64,000 nt of DNA from Triatoma infestans (lineage: Eukaryota; Arthropoda; Insecta; Hemiptera; Reduviidae), in the NCBI GenBank assembly GCA_011037195.1, contig JAAEAF010004265.1:62001-126000 (forward strand), given 5' to 3'. The notes below the pieces were generated by a model. The model had not been told where the DNA came from. It worked only from the letters and a program-made list of their open reading frames with translations, and searched no databases. The translations under genes were made by a program, and so were the position numbers. Shown in pieces: positions 11,113 through 22,737 of the stretch; position 1 is the first letter of the stretch, and every line of letters begins with the position of its first letter.

Positions 11113-11915
11113 AATGGCTAACTGGAAATATGAGTTTTTGCTATATTGTTTTTTTTTTATTTATTTTTAAGTTTTTAGGTTTCTGAAGAATCTGTGACGT
11201 TAAATTTCAAAAGTTATAAAGATTTTTTTTCGGTTGATGATTGGCGTACTTGGGCTTCATTCTAATCCCTTCCTGTTATCCTCCTAATTATAACCTGCGT
11301 TGGGTACCTGTATTTTGATCGCGTTTATATTTATAATAGGGTTAGGAGGCAATTGGTTAATGTTATAACTGTATTAACAGCTCAATAGGTGATGTGGGTG
11401 TTTCACACTAGACTTGTTTTTCTTGATAAGCTATTGATTGGCGAACGCACAAACAAACCTGTCCAAAAAATGCTATCTCGGAAAAAAATCTCCCCACATT
11501 TTCCACCATCGCAGACCCCAAGCACCATTGAAGTATTGAGGAGTAAGTAAGTGGGCAGATATTCCCACCCAGACACCAGGAAACTCAACACTGAACTGTT
11601 CTCAGCAGTAGATGCAGGTGATGGATATCAGGACTGGAAATAGTATGTAGCCATAGAAAGAGGCAGTCCGTTAGATTCAGATATAAATAGGAAATGTGAT
11701 ATAAACATGTACAGATGTACAATTAGGGCCTCCATACTGTTGTAGCGGCTGTAATTTTATACTTTATTATACCAGTTGTTGTTCTATCTGTATATTACAT
11801 AAACAGACTTCTATTGTCTGTAGTAATACATACAATACTACTATACATATGGTTTACCTTTAATCTATTTTAATACAATCACATGTGAGTATTAAATAAC
11901 GTCATTCTTCATTAA
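11113..11915. other. Intergenic DNA, nothing recognised
   Basis: Mixed AT-rich sequence; no domain, RNA or repeat signature found by eye. Confidence 0.5.
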
Positions 11916-12050
11916 AGGGAAGAGATTAGCTCAGTGGCAGCGCGCTGGACTAGCAACACGGAGGTTCCGGCTTCGAGTCCAACAGTGCTACCCTCAGATT
12001 TTTCTCTTCCTAGGAGCCTCTAAAGCTCACCGCATCAGTGCAATCTATGC
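11916..12050 (+). repeat. tRNA-derived SINE, 5' part
   Basis: It has a pol III A box (tagctcagtgg, 11927-11937) and B box (ggcttcgagtcc, 11969-11980), and then the family body 'cagatttttctcttcctaggagcctct' that also occurs at 26320 and 45538. The tRNA-like head is degenerate and runs into SINE body, so this is not a tRNA gene. The 3' half is missing here. Confidence 0.8.
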
Positions 12051-12690
12051 CATATACAGAAATCCCTACAATTATATACCTATGATGTATATGGTATATA
12101 CCAGTGGTTCTCCAGCTTTTGGGTTCTCCGTACCAAGTAATATCAAAATTTCTCAGTACCATCACAATTATAAAGAAAAATTCGTCATCTGCCAAAAAAA
12201 AAGTATGGAGTGAACATTCACCGGAATTCTCTTTCCTACACCAGTTACAATAAGTTAAATATAAAATACCAATTTTGTAAACTTCAAATTACTCATTTGT
12301 CCTAACATAAATAAAGGAGTTGGGGGGGGGGGGGAATAAATACCAACCTTCCAACTAGGCAGGTAGAGAAGTGGTTACATTCTAGCCTAGAAGACCGTGT
12401 CAATAACGCTGAACCAATCCAAATAAAATTTGAAACGTAACGTCAAAAATTATCTAACAACTAGTTGTCGTTGGTTCCGCATAGTTGGAAAGCATTACAG
12501 ATATTATCCGTGATAGCCTGCTTCTTTTTGTGATCATCGGCCGATTTAGGGCGTTCGCCCATCATCAGGATGTTTTTGTCAAAACAGTCTTCATGTCAAA
12601 ACTGTTTTATTTTGACAGAAACAATAACTGTTTTGACAAGAACATCCCAAGTTTAAGGAAATATTTATAGTCGTTTTCAAGAAAATTTCA
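12051..12690. other. Intergenic DNA
   Basis: No gene seen. It contains a G-run at 12322-12333 and a 'ttttgacagaaacaat' / 'ctgttttgaca' inverted stretch near 12585-12640. Confidence 0.4.
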
Positions 12691-12693
12691 AAA

Positions 12694-12766
12694 ACCAACT
12701 GACAAGGATCAGAAAACCATTGATGTTGACGCACCTTGAATTAAAAAAAAAAAAAATCGCGCTTCA
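12694..12766 (+). repeat. SINE 3' end fragment with A tail
   Basis: The block 'gatgttgacgcaccttgaa' followed by an A-run matches the 3' end of the full SINE at 45465-45695 (gatgttgacgcgccttaaa plus A-run). Confidence 0.7.
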
Positions 12767-12884
12767 GATTAACCGAATTTCTGCAAAATTTGAATTCTAT
12801 CAATGCTTCTAATATATATTAATATTATATTGGTGGTGAAACCGTACATTGTATTGATGTGGACTGCAGAAAATCTTAGCCTTC

Positions 12885-13150
12885 CTATTCCTCCAGAGCT
12901 TCCAAAAAATCAATTTTTCCGGGAAAATGTTACAAATAAAAGTGATAAGTATTTATGTATGTAATAGAATACAAAGTTTAAAAAAAAGCGTTTTCGGGAA
13001 AATCGGGAAAAACTGAAAAAAATGTTCAGTAAAATCACACTTCCGGTTGATGGATTTTGTCGGAAACCTGATACCAGATGCGGTGGTAGTACCTCGACGG
13101 AATACAAATTGGAGCTTGCTGGATTTTTCGTTTTAGAGATATTTATTTCA

Positions 13151-13183
<33 letters not shown>

Positions 13184-13265
13184 CAGATCATTTGATAAAA
13201 ACATGTTAGGTGTCTGATGTGGCCTCAAACCATGTATTTCCGAAGAGAACTCAATTTTTGCAATT
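12885..13265 (+). repeat. Family F, clean near-complete copy
   Basis: The order of blocks is 'atcaatttttccgggaaaat', 'caaataaaagtgataag', 'cgttttcgggaaaatc', 'gttcagtaaaatcacactt', 'ccggttgatggattttgtcgg', 'tacctcgacggaatac', 'ggatttttcgttttagagat', an (AC)n run at 13149-13182, and 'gagaactcaattttt'. I used this copy as the reference for the family. It has no coding capacity. Confidence 0.8.
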
Positions 13266-13329
13266 TGACCCGATCGCCAAACTTCCTCACCGTGAGAAGG
13301 AAAAAGTAGGCACTAATTTTTTTTTTATT

Positions 13330-13705
13330 TAAATTGGTTTTCAAATCGTCAGGCCTTAAAATTATAATGAGATATTTATAGGCCAGGGCCAGAGGAGTTT
13401 TTTTAAAAAAAGAATTCTTTGTTGCTCTATGTTTCGGGCACCAATGGTACCCTTCTTCAGGAACTCTGCAAAATTTATTAGAGAAAAATTACATTATTGT
13501 ATAGCATATAGATTTATGACAAAAGAAAAAATTCAAATTAAAGAAATATTAACAGGATAGATTGAGCATGATATTAAAAACAAGAAATTATAACACACAA
13601 GTGACAATTAGATGAAATGATATCAATAAGACAATAAAAAAAGGTAAAGATACCTTTAGGGTAGGAGAGGAGTGAACTTTGAGAACGTTGAGATTGAAAT
13701 GAAGA
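13330..13705. repeat. PLE-like terminal repeat with hammerhead-like motif
   Basis: It shares 'tcaaatcgtcaggccttaaaatta', 'ggccagaggagttttt', 'tttgttgct' and the hammerhead block with 24721-24862, and 'tttagggtaggagaggag' (13651) with 24852. Here about 180 bp lie between the hammerhead block and 'tttagggtagg'; in the 24.8 kb copy these are absent. The Penelope assignment rests on the same ribozyme architecture next to real PLE coding sequence at 30.4-30.95 kb. Confidence 0.55.
13424..13464 (-). ncRNA. Hammerhead-ribozyme-like motif 1
   Basis: On the minus strand: stem I GTTC/GAGC (4 bp with one G-U), core CTGAAGA (fits CUGANGA), stem II GGGTACC/GGTGCCC (7 bp including one G-U), GAAAC, then ATA in place of the usual UH cleavage triplet. 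Stem III is essentially absent. The core matches small PLE-associated hammerheads. ATA breaks the ACGU palindrome seen in motifs 2-5, so activity is doubtful. Confidence 0.6.
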
Positions 13706-13780
13706 GAGTACTTTTACAAATTAAAAAAAAAATTAAAACTGTTAAATGGTGGGAGAGATAAGAAAAATGTTTGTAGTGAG

Positions 13781-14020
13781 GCGCGGCAATTTCAAATTTG
13801 GAAGAACAAATTACTGGCGAGTGTCTTTTTTTAGGGTTGGAAAAATGTAATCGTAAGTTGAAGATATGATTTCTTTGCTTTTTTGAAAATGATAAGAGTT
13901 CGAATGGAGGTGAATTTGTAAGGTTTCGGATAGAAGCCGTTTTGAATGGTTCCAACGCTAAACTAAAAGACACTCGCCAGTATTTGTTCTTCCAAATTTG
14001 AAATTGCCCCCCTCACTATA
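13781..14020. repeat. Inverted repeat, arms about 50 bp
   Basis: The left arm 'ggcaatttcaaatttggaag' ... 'ctggcgagtgtctttt' (13786-13832) is the reverse complement of the right arm 'aagacactcgccag' ... 'ccaaatttgaaattgcc' (13965-14010). The loop is about 130 bp. It lies just past the PLE-like repeat and may be part of the same fold-back element. Confidence 0.75.
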
Positions 14021-14149
14021 AATTCAGATTTTGAAGAATAATATATAACAATTAGAAATGATGCATTAAGGGAAAGTCGTGTGAGTAATCTGATCCAGTT
14101 TTTTATTAATTATTCCAGGCCGAGAATCTGACAGACAGTTAGGCGAACT

Positions 14150-15200
14150 TTTAGAAAATTCTTCTTCTTGTTGTCTGGCAGGACAATCCATGAAGGACCT
14201 TGGCCGCCTCAATAATTTTTTGTCGTTCTCTCTCTCTCTCCTGGGCTGCTCTTCTCCATCTGCTCACACCAAAATCTCTCTAATCTTTTCTACACTGTCA
14301 ACCGATCTCATCCGGGGTTCCCTTTCCTCCTAGCCCCTCCTGGAAGTCGGCGAAAAATTTCTTGGCTATTCTTTCCTCCCCCCTTCCATCCAAGTGACCC
14401 AACCATTTAATTAGTCCTTGTTTAATAAGACTTGTTTGATAAGTCCTGATCAGCATAGCAATCTCTGACTTCCATGTTGGTCCTTATCCACCATCTGTCC
14501 CCTTCCAGAATAAGGCCATATATTCTTCTTAAAATTTTCCTCTCTCACACATTGAGATCGCGTTCATCTTCCTTGATAAGAGCCCACCTTTCACTCCCGA
14601 CCATCACAATAGGTCTCAAAATCCGTTTTATACGTTTGGCTTCTCTCGACAGCGTTCTAGAGCGCAATACTTGCTGTAAGGACCAGAAGCGCTTATAACC
14701 AGTTGTATTTCTCGCTTATATTAATTTGCTATTGCATTATTACTCGTAACAAGCGTTCCTAAGTATTTAAAACTTTCTACACGTCCATATTCATGTGAGC
14801 CGAGACTCACTTGACCCGCTACGTTTTCTCCAGTACTGGGACTTAGTTAATACCTGGTTTATTTCTTTATTTACTTCCAGTCCAAGCTTATTTATTGTAC
14901 CCTCAAACTCTTTGAAAGTTCTCGCCAGTGCAGCCGAAATAACAATGTCAATGTAAAGCATCTATGCTTTACTTCGTGCCGAAATAACAATGTCATCAGC
15001 GTTTGCCAAGTGTTGGCTCAATCTATTGTAAATTGTGGTATGTATAGCTCTTATAGCCTTTTCTAAAATTAAATTAAAAAGCATAAAGGAAGTGGGTCAC
15101 CTTGCCTTACATCGGCTATATCTCCTTGTACTTTTACACAGACTTTTGTGTATTGGAGGGTCATATTCGTGTTAACCTTACAAACTTTGCTGGGAAACCA
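14150..15200 (-). pseudogene. RTE-type LINE reverse transcriptase, heavily decayed
   Basis: The minus strand gives 'RQGDPLPLCFL' near 15100, 'LANADDIVI' (YxDD region, near 14994-15008), 'LGTLVTSNN' near 14740, 'LQQVLRSRTLSREAKRI' near 14650, 'KILRRIYG' near 14520, and at the end a basic, Trp-containing 'SRWRRAAQERERER' block followed by 'IIEAAKVLHGL'. That order is typical of RTE-clade elements. Many stops and frameshifts are present, so it is dead. A short duplication with a hairpin interrupts it at 14933-14995. Confidence 0.7.
14933..14995. repeat. 18-bp direct repeat around a perfect hairpin
   Basis: The 18 bases gccgaaataacaatgtca occur at 14933-14950 and again at 14978-14995. The 27 bases between them contain the perfect palindrome GTAAAGCAT-CT-ATGCTTTAC. 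The layout resembles a tiny hairpin insertion with an 18-bp target duplication, or break-repair filler, inside the dead RTE element. Confidence 0.85.
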
Positions 15201-16654
15201 AGCTACTCTTGCCTACCAAGACCTGCTGGCATAATTTCATTCATCCAGACACCAGATTAGATTTAAAATTTCTATTTTCAACCAGCAAGTAGCTTTTAGA
15301 ACAAATTAAATGTAAAATCTAAAAATCATATTATAATTTAAAATGTTTATAACCACAAAAATTTATTCATAGTAAGTTTACTTTAGACACATCTGTTTTT
15401 ATATCATTTAAATTTAAATTCCCTTTTAATTGCTGTTCTCAGTTACTGAAGAGACATTTTACATTATTAGTAGTGATATTATTCATTAGTATTTACTTGT
15501 GTTAGTATTCATTGATCAGCTGTATTTCAGCTGGTTAAATAGACAGCTGACAGAAATGCTTTTTATTATAAATATCATGTAGATAATAAAGCTTTTCAAC
15601 GCCCATTTAAACTGATTCTCTACTACATTAATAAATAAATAAGAGTAACAAGAAAGGCTGACCCTAAAACTGTCCTGCCAGGATTGCATCGTTTCCTGCA
15701 CTTATACTTCCATTCGGGCCCTCACTTCGCGTTTTCATTCCTATTTCCACTACACACCCTATTTTGTATTATTATTCATTACATATTATTCGCTCAGTAT
15801 TAACAAATGTATTGTATTGTACAAAACAAGATCATTGGAATGCTTTCTATACGTCATACAAGGTTGGTTGGTTCATTAATGTATAAACTTAAAAGAGATT
15901 TTAGGAAAATTATCAACTATATATGTATTAATTCTCGGGAATTACATGAATCCAATACATTTTATATTCCCAAACATCAGGAACAACATATTTCCTGAAT
16001 CCCTTAAAAAATTGAACTCTTTTTACCAATAGAAATCTGGTATGCATCCTTCAAAATTAATCAAAAAGTTAGTCAAGGCGCGGTATACATTTACCTGTCT
16101 TTTATTTAACCAAAACATTGAAAAAATCAATCCGATTCTTGGGGTTCCTTGGCCCCAGTAGAGCCATCCATCGGGAATTGGTCAACTACTGGCTATGCAG
16201 AAAACTTGGACATGACTGCCCAGTCCTTTAAGGCTCTTAAAGAAGCTTTTCTAGTCCTTATGAACTCTGCAAGGACATGAAACTTGTTATTGACTAAAAG
16301 AGATTAAATGTATGAGGACTGGGATAATCAATGATTCAAATGGAAGAATTAATTGGCCCATATTCATTCCATAAACTGGAATAATTTATCAATTTGAGGT
16401 CTACGTATGTTGTATTGTTGTAGACTCAGATAAAGAATAATAAACGAAAGTAGATGCCATCAAGGTTTAGATCTAACACTTTAGAAGTTCACTTCTAGTA
16501 AGAAATTAGCACTTCCAGTCAGAAAAAAAAATCATTGTATGCAAGGTCTCTGATAACAGCAATTCTTTCATAAGCGTCAGAAACATCAATCTTAACCAAA
16601 AAACAATCTTAAGCAAAAAATAAAGAGACAGAGCTGTTGGTTTTTAAATGAATG
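15201..16654. other. Intergenic DNA; weak retroelement hint
   Basis: Around 16140-16270 a short stretch reads 'AQSFKALKEAFLVLMNSA', reminiscent of the 'F..LK.AL' block after the RT domain of Ty3/gypsy pol, but nothing around it supports this. No other feature is seen. Confidence 0.3.
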
Positions 16655-16845
16655 GTACTTCGTCAAATTTTTGGGCCTGTTAGAGGTGGAGACGAAAAAT
16701 CCCAGAAATATATAAATTGTTTTATGAGTTTTACATGGTCCAATAAGTTTGCGAGGCTTAGATTTGGGCTGATCATGTAGAGCAGAATGAAAGATGAGGA
16801 CATACCCAATATGTTGATGATAGGGACTTTAGGGTGAGCGAAGAC
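16655..16845 (+). pseudogene. RTE-type RT C-terminal fragment
   Basis: It reads 'VLRQIFGPVRGGDEKSQ' then, after frame changes, 'WADHVEQNER' and 'DEDIPNML'. This resembles the RTE-clade pattern 'ILRRIFGP....W' ... 'RWAGHVERM.D.RIP'. It is a short dead scrap in the opposite orientation to the one at 14.2-15.2 kb. Confidence 0.55.
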
Positions 16846-17489
16846 AAAGATTGTTATCTTCTAGAATCGTGTTCTAAATGAACATTGCCTTGGAACGGTG
16901 GTTTAGAGAAATCTCTAGGTGAAAAAGCATGACCACAACCATATGAGAAATTAAAAGGTACAATTGAAAAATGTTCATTAAAGAAGCCAAAACCCATATT
17001 TAGTTGCAGCGCCAAGCAAGAAAAATGAAAAGCGAAACACATGACTTTCCCATTTCCTTTATGACAGTTTTTCTTCAAACTCTGAATTTTTTCGCAACAT
17101 TATTACTTGTTCTGAATTATATTTAAGTTTACAGAATCGTACATAATACGAGAGTAGAAGGAAACCTAACGTAACGCTACATAGAGTAACACAAGGAAGA
17201 ATAAAGCAGACTAACTATTTGTAGTGCCAATTTGGTGCTCCACACAACTCAACTATTTTTGTTGAAAATTTAATTTCGAATATACTGCACACACCCCCCC
17301 AACACAATGAGAACAAATTAAACTGTGCTGGGACTTGCTCTGACTGTAATTGTAATGTTTCTGAGTGAGAAATATATTTCAAATTTGGAAAGCTTTATTG
17401 AACTTTTAGATAGCCTAACAACTGCATACAAATATGGGTAAGGGGGGTTAAAGTTGATAGTTTTTAAGGCATAAGGTTTCCTGATTGTG
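16846..17489. other. Intergenic DNA, nothing recognised
   Basis: No supported coding, RNA or repeat feature. Confidence 0.4.
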
Positions 17490-17720
17490 ACAGCTAGTGT
17501 ATCAGCGCTCTCTACCAGTCCAGAACAAAATGTAACGGAAATTTTAACTCTGTTTCCACAAAACCCACCAAATATATCAATTTTCCCAAAAAAACGTTTT
17601 TGATAAAAGCGATACCACCCAAGACACATCGCTCGGAGCGTTTTCAAGAAAATTCCAAAGACTCAGATATCTTCTATTCTGTAAATTCGCATTTCGGTTA
17701 ACCAATTTTCGATTTTCCGT
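17490..17720 (+). repeat. Family F fragment
   Basis: It contains 'atatatcaattttcccaaaaaa', 'ttttgataaaagcgatac', 'gcgttttcaagaaaattcc' and 'cgcatttcggttaaccaatttt', the family F blocks in order but diverged. Confidence 0.6.
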
Positions 17721-19003
17721 TTTCTTCCAACTTGGACCTAGCAATATATTTAATGTATTTTAATGTAATAATACAAAATCAGAGTTGGCCGGTAAAACCA
17801 GAATTGAGCCGGGCTATGATCTTTGATTTACTTATTGGGAGGGATGGAGGAAAATGGGCAAGTCTGTATTACTTTCACAATATAACAGCGTATAAATAAA
17901 AAATGCTTTCAATAAATGAATCAACTGGTAGCCAATAAAAATCTTTTTGTGTATTTTATCTTAAATCTTTGAATCCTCTCATCCACATGGATATATATAT
18001 ATATATAAATCTCATTTATTTATTTTATGAAGTTTTATACACAACTTTAGGCTGACAGTGTTTAACGAAGCCGTTTTAGCTGTTTTTGTTTATAATTTTC
18101 TATTTTCTTTTATTTTTTGTAAAAAGAATGTTTTGTTTTAATAAAGCTTTTTCTATGCTCAACTGATGAAGGGGTAGGTGGAGAAGTGACAAACATGTTG
18201 GTGTGTGGTCTGCTACAACCATGCCCTGCAGGCACACTGGAAGCAGTGATGTGTTCTAGAACAGACGGATTCTCAGAGTGCAGCACCGTTGTTGCTGAAC
18301 TTCTCCTGTGAAGTGGCCACTTCAGGGAGGCAGAGAGTTCCCACGACAATATTGTTACGAATCTCTCCCGTTCACTCATATAAAGAAACACGGTCGTGTG
18401 GATCACACTGTAACAACAGCCACACCGCTCCCCCATCCCCAAACAAATGCATGCTCTATACACAAAAGAAACAGACCATGATACAGTGTACAAGAGTGGG
18501 CGGTAATGTTGCTCGCTACATCCACTCACCCATTACCAGGTCATCTGCAACAACACTATGCTAGCACGGCCAGTTAAACGACAAATCATCCAGTTTGTTA
18601 TACCAAACAAATACAACTGGCGAAGGGCTTTATTTTGTAAAGATACACAGTAACTGTTTAATTTCTTTTAATATTTATTAAAGCTTGAAATAAACAATAA
18701 TAAATGGTAGGTACCTGGAAGTGGTTGTTAATACCGAGGCAAAGAAAGTTTATTTCAATTAAACATCTTTTATGAAACAGCCACACGACTTTCACCTACT
18801 GCAAATATTAATTACTTAATTAAATGACTAGTTGGTTTCAGCAACAAATACAAATATGGACACTGGAAATTATATTTCCTGTTTTTTAGGGCATAAGGAC
18901 TCTAGACTTAAGAAGCTAAGACAATCCCGTAGCCCCAGAATCCATAAACGGGAATACATGTTGAGTACCATGAGTGTGTGTTCGAAAAAATGAAAAATAG
19001 TGA
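17721..19003. other. Intergenic DNA
   Basis: A (TA)n run lies at 17992-18006. Near 18776 the words 'tatgaaacagccacacgact' and 'ttcacctactgcaaat' match the opening block of family F regions at 47998 and 55500. Open frames at 18110-18564 show no known domain. Confidence 0.4.
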
Positions 19004-19480
19004 GGTTCAAACGATATTCCACTCAGTTACTGTAACGCATCTAACACGAGGGTTTTGGTCAAACGATATTCCACTCAGTTACTATAACAGCATCTAACAC
19101 AAGGGTTTCGCTCAAACGATATTCCACTCAGTTACTGTGACGCATCTAACACATGGGTTTTGCTCAAACGATATTCCACTCAGTTACCGTAACAGTATCT
19201 AACACGGTGTTTCGCTCAAACGATATTCCACTCAGTTACTGTAACAGCATCTAATACGAGGGTTTCGCTCAAACGATATTCCACTCAGTTACCGTAACAG
19301 CATCTAACACGAGGTTTCGCTCAAACGATATTCCACTCAGTTGCCGTAACAGCATCTAACACGAGGTTTTCGCTCAAACGATATTCCACTCAGTTACTGT
19401 AACGCATCTAACACGAGGGTTTCGCTCAACCGATACTCCACTCAGTCACTGTAACAGCATCTAACACGAGGCTTTCACTC
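19004..19480. repeat. About 52-bp minisatellite, about nine units, derived from family F
   Basis: Units begin aaacgatattccactcagtt and run through 'gcatctaacacgagggtttc'. They repeat about every 52 bp with substitutions and one-base indels. The unit aligns with the reverse complement of family F between its ACGGAATAC and GTCGGAAACC blocks, and the array runs directly into a minus-strand F copy at its right end. No spacers, so not CRISPR. Confidence 0.9.
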
Positions 19481-19640
19481 AAAATCTATTCATCAACCGG
19501 AAATGCGTCATTAATGAATTTTTTCCCCCAGATTTTCTTGAAAACGATAACAATGAATTTCCTTAAATCATTCCTTATCGTACACTAACTACACAAATAT
19601 TAGGCCCACTTTTATTTGAGAAGGAGTGAAAGACCGAGCA
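19440..19640 (-). repeat. Family F copy, minus strand, next to the minisatellite
   Basis: The words 'tattcatcaaccggaaatgcg', 'gattttcttgaaaacgataa' and 'cccacttttatttgagaag' are reverse complements of F blocks in the expected order. Confidence 0.7.
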
Positions 19641-20194
19641 GGTCGTGGATGGGGGTTTACGGCAAGGAGATTGGAACAGTAGGAAAAAGTTTCCAATAAA
19701 GTGCACTACAGTAAACGGTTCTACCACCTACATAATATTAATTTACATTTTAAAGTTACTAGATTTCTAAGATTGAAGCACTAGATTGCGATGTAATGAC
19801 AGTGAAGTGCAAGAGAACCAACTGTAGTACCCACCCCTACTGCCACCTATATTTATGTTAAGGACAACTAAACATTGAGTCAAAATTCCTACTTTCAAGA
19901 AAATCTGCATGGTGAGAACGGCAATGATGGGGGTTTACGGCTTCCCATCATTCCGTTATAGTAAGAGAATGTGGTGTGAGATTCTTGGGATTTATCACCT
20001 ATTTTTGTAGAACGACAAAGCTGTAAGGTGATGTACAAACAGATTTGCAGAGTGATGCCGAGTGTACCTTATGGTAATAAATTCTGCTTTGTTTGAGTAA
20101 CTCTTAGTAATAGTAAACTAATAATAGTAATCTAGATTCTTAAAGAAAACTATAACTCTATCTCTAAACTATAACTCTAAGTTATCCAATAATA
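19641..20194. other. Intergenic DNA flanking the LINE insertion
   Basis: A short local repeat occurs: 'gatgggggtttacggc' at 19648 and at 19927. No gene is seen. Confidence 0.4.
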
Positions 20195-22737
20195 AATGAC
20201 TTCTCAGTGGGGTGTGAGACTTTTTCTGACCATCTCCCAATTTCGTTTTCCATAAAGTTACTAAATGTAGAAGAACAGGTATCTCCTTTACTTCCTCAAA
20301 TAAGATGGGTTGATGACAATAAGACTCTATACCAGGAACGTTTGGTTAAAGAGGTTCAGCAATTCAGTGATCTTGAGCAGTGTGATCCCGAGAGCGCCAT
20401 CTCGCTCCTGGTTGAATCTGTTCGTAGAGCAGCTTTTTGGCATAACTCGTGTGATAATAAAACGCAGGTATTTAAGCAACCGTGGTACGATTGGAACTGT
20501 TATAAGGCTAGGAAGAAATCGCGAAAGTTACTTAAGCTTTACCGCAGGAGCTCATCTCAACTTGTTAAAAAAGCATATTTTGAGGCCAATAATAATTATA
20601 AGCAGTTAATAGTTGTTAAAAAGTCTGAATACTATAAAAATTTGTTGGAGAAATTTAAAAGTGTCAAGTTAAGTAAAGATTTCTGGGATGTTGTGAAAGC
20701 TTTTAAAAAGCCTCGTCATTTTATCGATAGTGGCATCTCTTCAATTGATTGGGTGCATCATTTTAAGTCGTTATTATGTCCTCCTCGCTCTACGTGCGCT
20801 CTTCACTGCTATGCTCCACCCTTAAACATTTCTCCTCAGTTGGATAGCGCTTTCTCAATGGATGAACTGTACGCAGTTCTAGGGAAAGCAAAGAACAATA
20901 AAGCTCCCGGAGTTGATAGGCTGAGCTATGAATTCTTTAAGAACGCACCCTCAGAGTACCTGGAACGGCTTCTTCTTGTCTTTAATGAAATTTACGTTAC
21001 TGGCAGTGTCCCGTCCAGCTTCAAGGAGTCTATCATATTTCCTTTATTTAAAAAGGGTTCTATATCTGAAGCCAAAAATTATCGAGGTTTGTATCGGTAA
21101 ACTTTTCTGTGGGCTCTTATTGAACAGGCTGGAATTATTTGTTAATTCAAATCAGATCCTTAAAGAGTGTCAGGCTGGCTTCAGGAAGGGCTACTCCACG
21201 ATTGATTGCATATTTGTTCTGTTTAATTTGGTTCGTATACAGTTATATAGGAAAAGGAGGAAACTATATGCTTTCTTTGTGGACCTAAAGGCTGCATTCG
21301 ACACTGTAGATGGGGATGCTCTCTATTTGAAGTTGTTCAATTGTGGAATTTCTTCACGGTTCATTACTGCCCTAAAAAATATGTATAGTGGATCGGTTTC
21401 TTCGGTCTGGACTCCGCAAGGTAGAACAGAGACTTTTAGTGAGAACACTGGAGTACGACAAGGCTGTCTACTTAGCCCGCTCCTATTCGCATTATTTATA
21501 AATGACTTGGAGGATGAATTTGAATCAGGAGTGCATTTAGGAAGTCAGGTAATTAAAATTATACTATATGCGGATGATATAGTAATGATTGCCGATAGTC
21601 CGCGAGCCCTACAAAGAAACATACTGAAGCTGGAGCGGTATTGCGAAAGGTGGAACCTTCAAGTGAACATTGATAAGTCCAAAGTGGTTGTGTTTCGCGA
21701 TGGAGGTAGACTTGGGGCTAGAGAGCGCTGGACGTACAAGACCCAGGAGATAGAGGTAGTAAATCGTTTTGTCTATTTGGGTGTGTTGTTGACCTCTCAA
21801 TTGAATTTAAAACCTCATTTACTCGATAAATCCTCGTCAGCTAAACTTGCGTTAAATGTTATTTGGAGAGGAGCGATAATGCAGCCTCAAATACCTCTGA
21901 AAGCGAAACTCCAAGTATTTAATGCGGTGACCCGTTCTATTCTTTGTTACGCAGCTCAAGTTTGGGGGTCAGAGGAGTTCCGTGAGGTGGAGAGAGTCCT
22001 GTGGTTTTTCATAAGAAAAATATTTGCTTTGCCAAATTTCACTCCATCATACATACTTCACTTAGAAACTGGCTTTGAGCCTATATTCTTTTATATCTTG
22101 GCATTAAATAGTTGGTATCCAGTAAAGGTGTTAAATATGGATCAATCAAAGTTTCCCAGGATAGTTGCTGAGGAGATCGTAAGAGTGGGTATATCATGGG
22201 CTAAAAGTTGGAACGTTTTGGCTGAGCGGGCTCAGGTTATCTGAGGTTGGACGTTCTGGAGCGAGAGGGACTCCCTTCACGCTTTCAGTCATTATTGCAT
22301 GGTTGAAGAAGGGTTTTTTGCTGAACCAACTTGAAAGGGCGCAGGCTTCACATAGATATACGATCCTCAAGTTGCTTGACCACGAGGTCAGGTGCGCAGA
22401 TTTGACTGGTAGTGGCGGGACGGAAAACGGTATTACTGAGATAAGGTGGATATTAAAGCTAAGAGGGGAATTGCTGAAGCTCAACCATAAACCTTATAAC
22501 CTTGACAGAGAGGAGGAATGTTCCCTTTGTAACTATAGGGTAAAGGAGGACACGTTTCACTTTGTTGCAGAGTGCCCTATTCTTGCTCCCTACCGCTTAT
22601 CTGTGTTTGGGGAAAGATTTCTTTCGTTCGGTTTCTTCCTCAATTTGCTGAACGGTCCTGATTGGTCTCACCTAATTAGATACGTGGTTGCAGCATGGCA
22701 ATACAGAAAAATAATAAAAAATGAATTTAATTTTTAA
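20195..22737 (+). pseudogene. 5'-truncated LINE ORF2 (CR1/L2/Daphne-like): RT and C-terminal zinc motif
   Basis: The copy starts inside the endonuclease at 'FSDHLPISFSI' (catalytic SDH). It then shows 'KNNKAPGVDRLSYEFFKN', 'IIFPLFKKGS', 'ECQAGFRKGYSTIDC', 'FFVDLKAAFDTVD', 'GVRQGCLLSPLLFALFINDL' and the catalytic 'LYADDIVMIADS' (YADD 21567-21578), then the thumb region and a C-terminal Cys/His motif 'CSLCNYRVKEDTFHFVAECP' before the stop at 22735-22737. Frame breaks lie near 21091 (residues lost after NYRG) and near 22240. RT motifs are intact but the protein is broken. It is the same family as the minus-strand LINE at 56.5-61.5 kb. The clade is inferred from motif style only. Confidence 0.85.

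Noticed and set aside
11916..11985. A tRNA gene
   Set aside because: The A and B boxes are there, but the cloverleaf is degenerate and the sequence continues into the SINE body seen at three other places.
16140..16270. Ty3/gypsy pol fragment ('AQSFKALKEAF')
   Set aside because: A single short block without neighbouring RT or RNase H motifs is not enough.
19004..19480. Repeats of about 52 bp that could suggest a CRISPR array
   Set aside because: The whole unit is repeated with no unique spacers, and it derives from family F.
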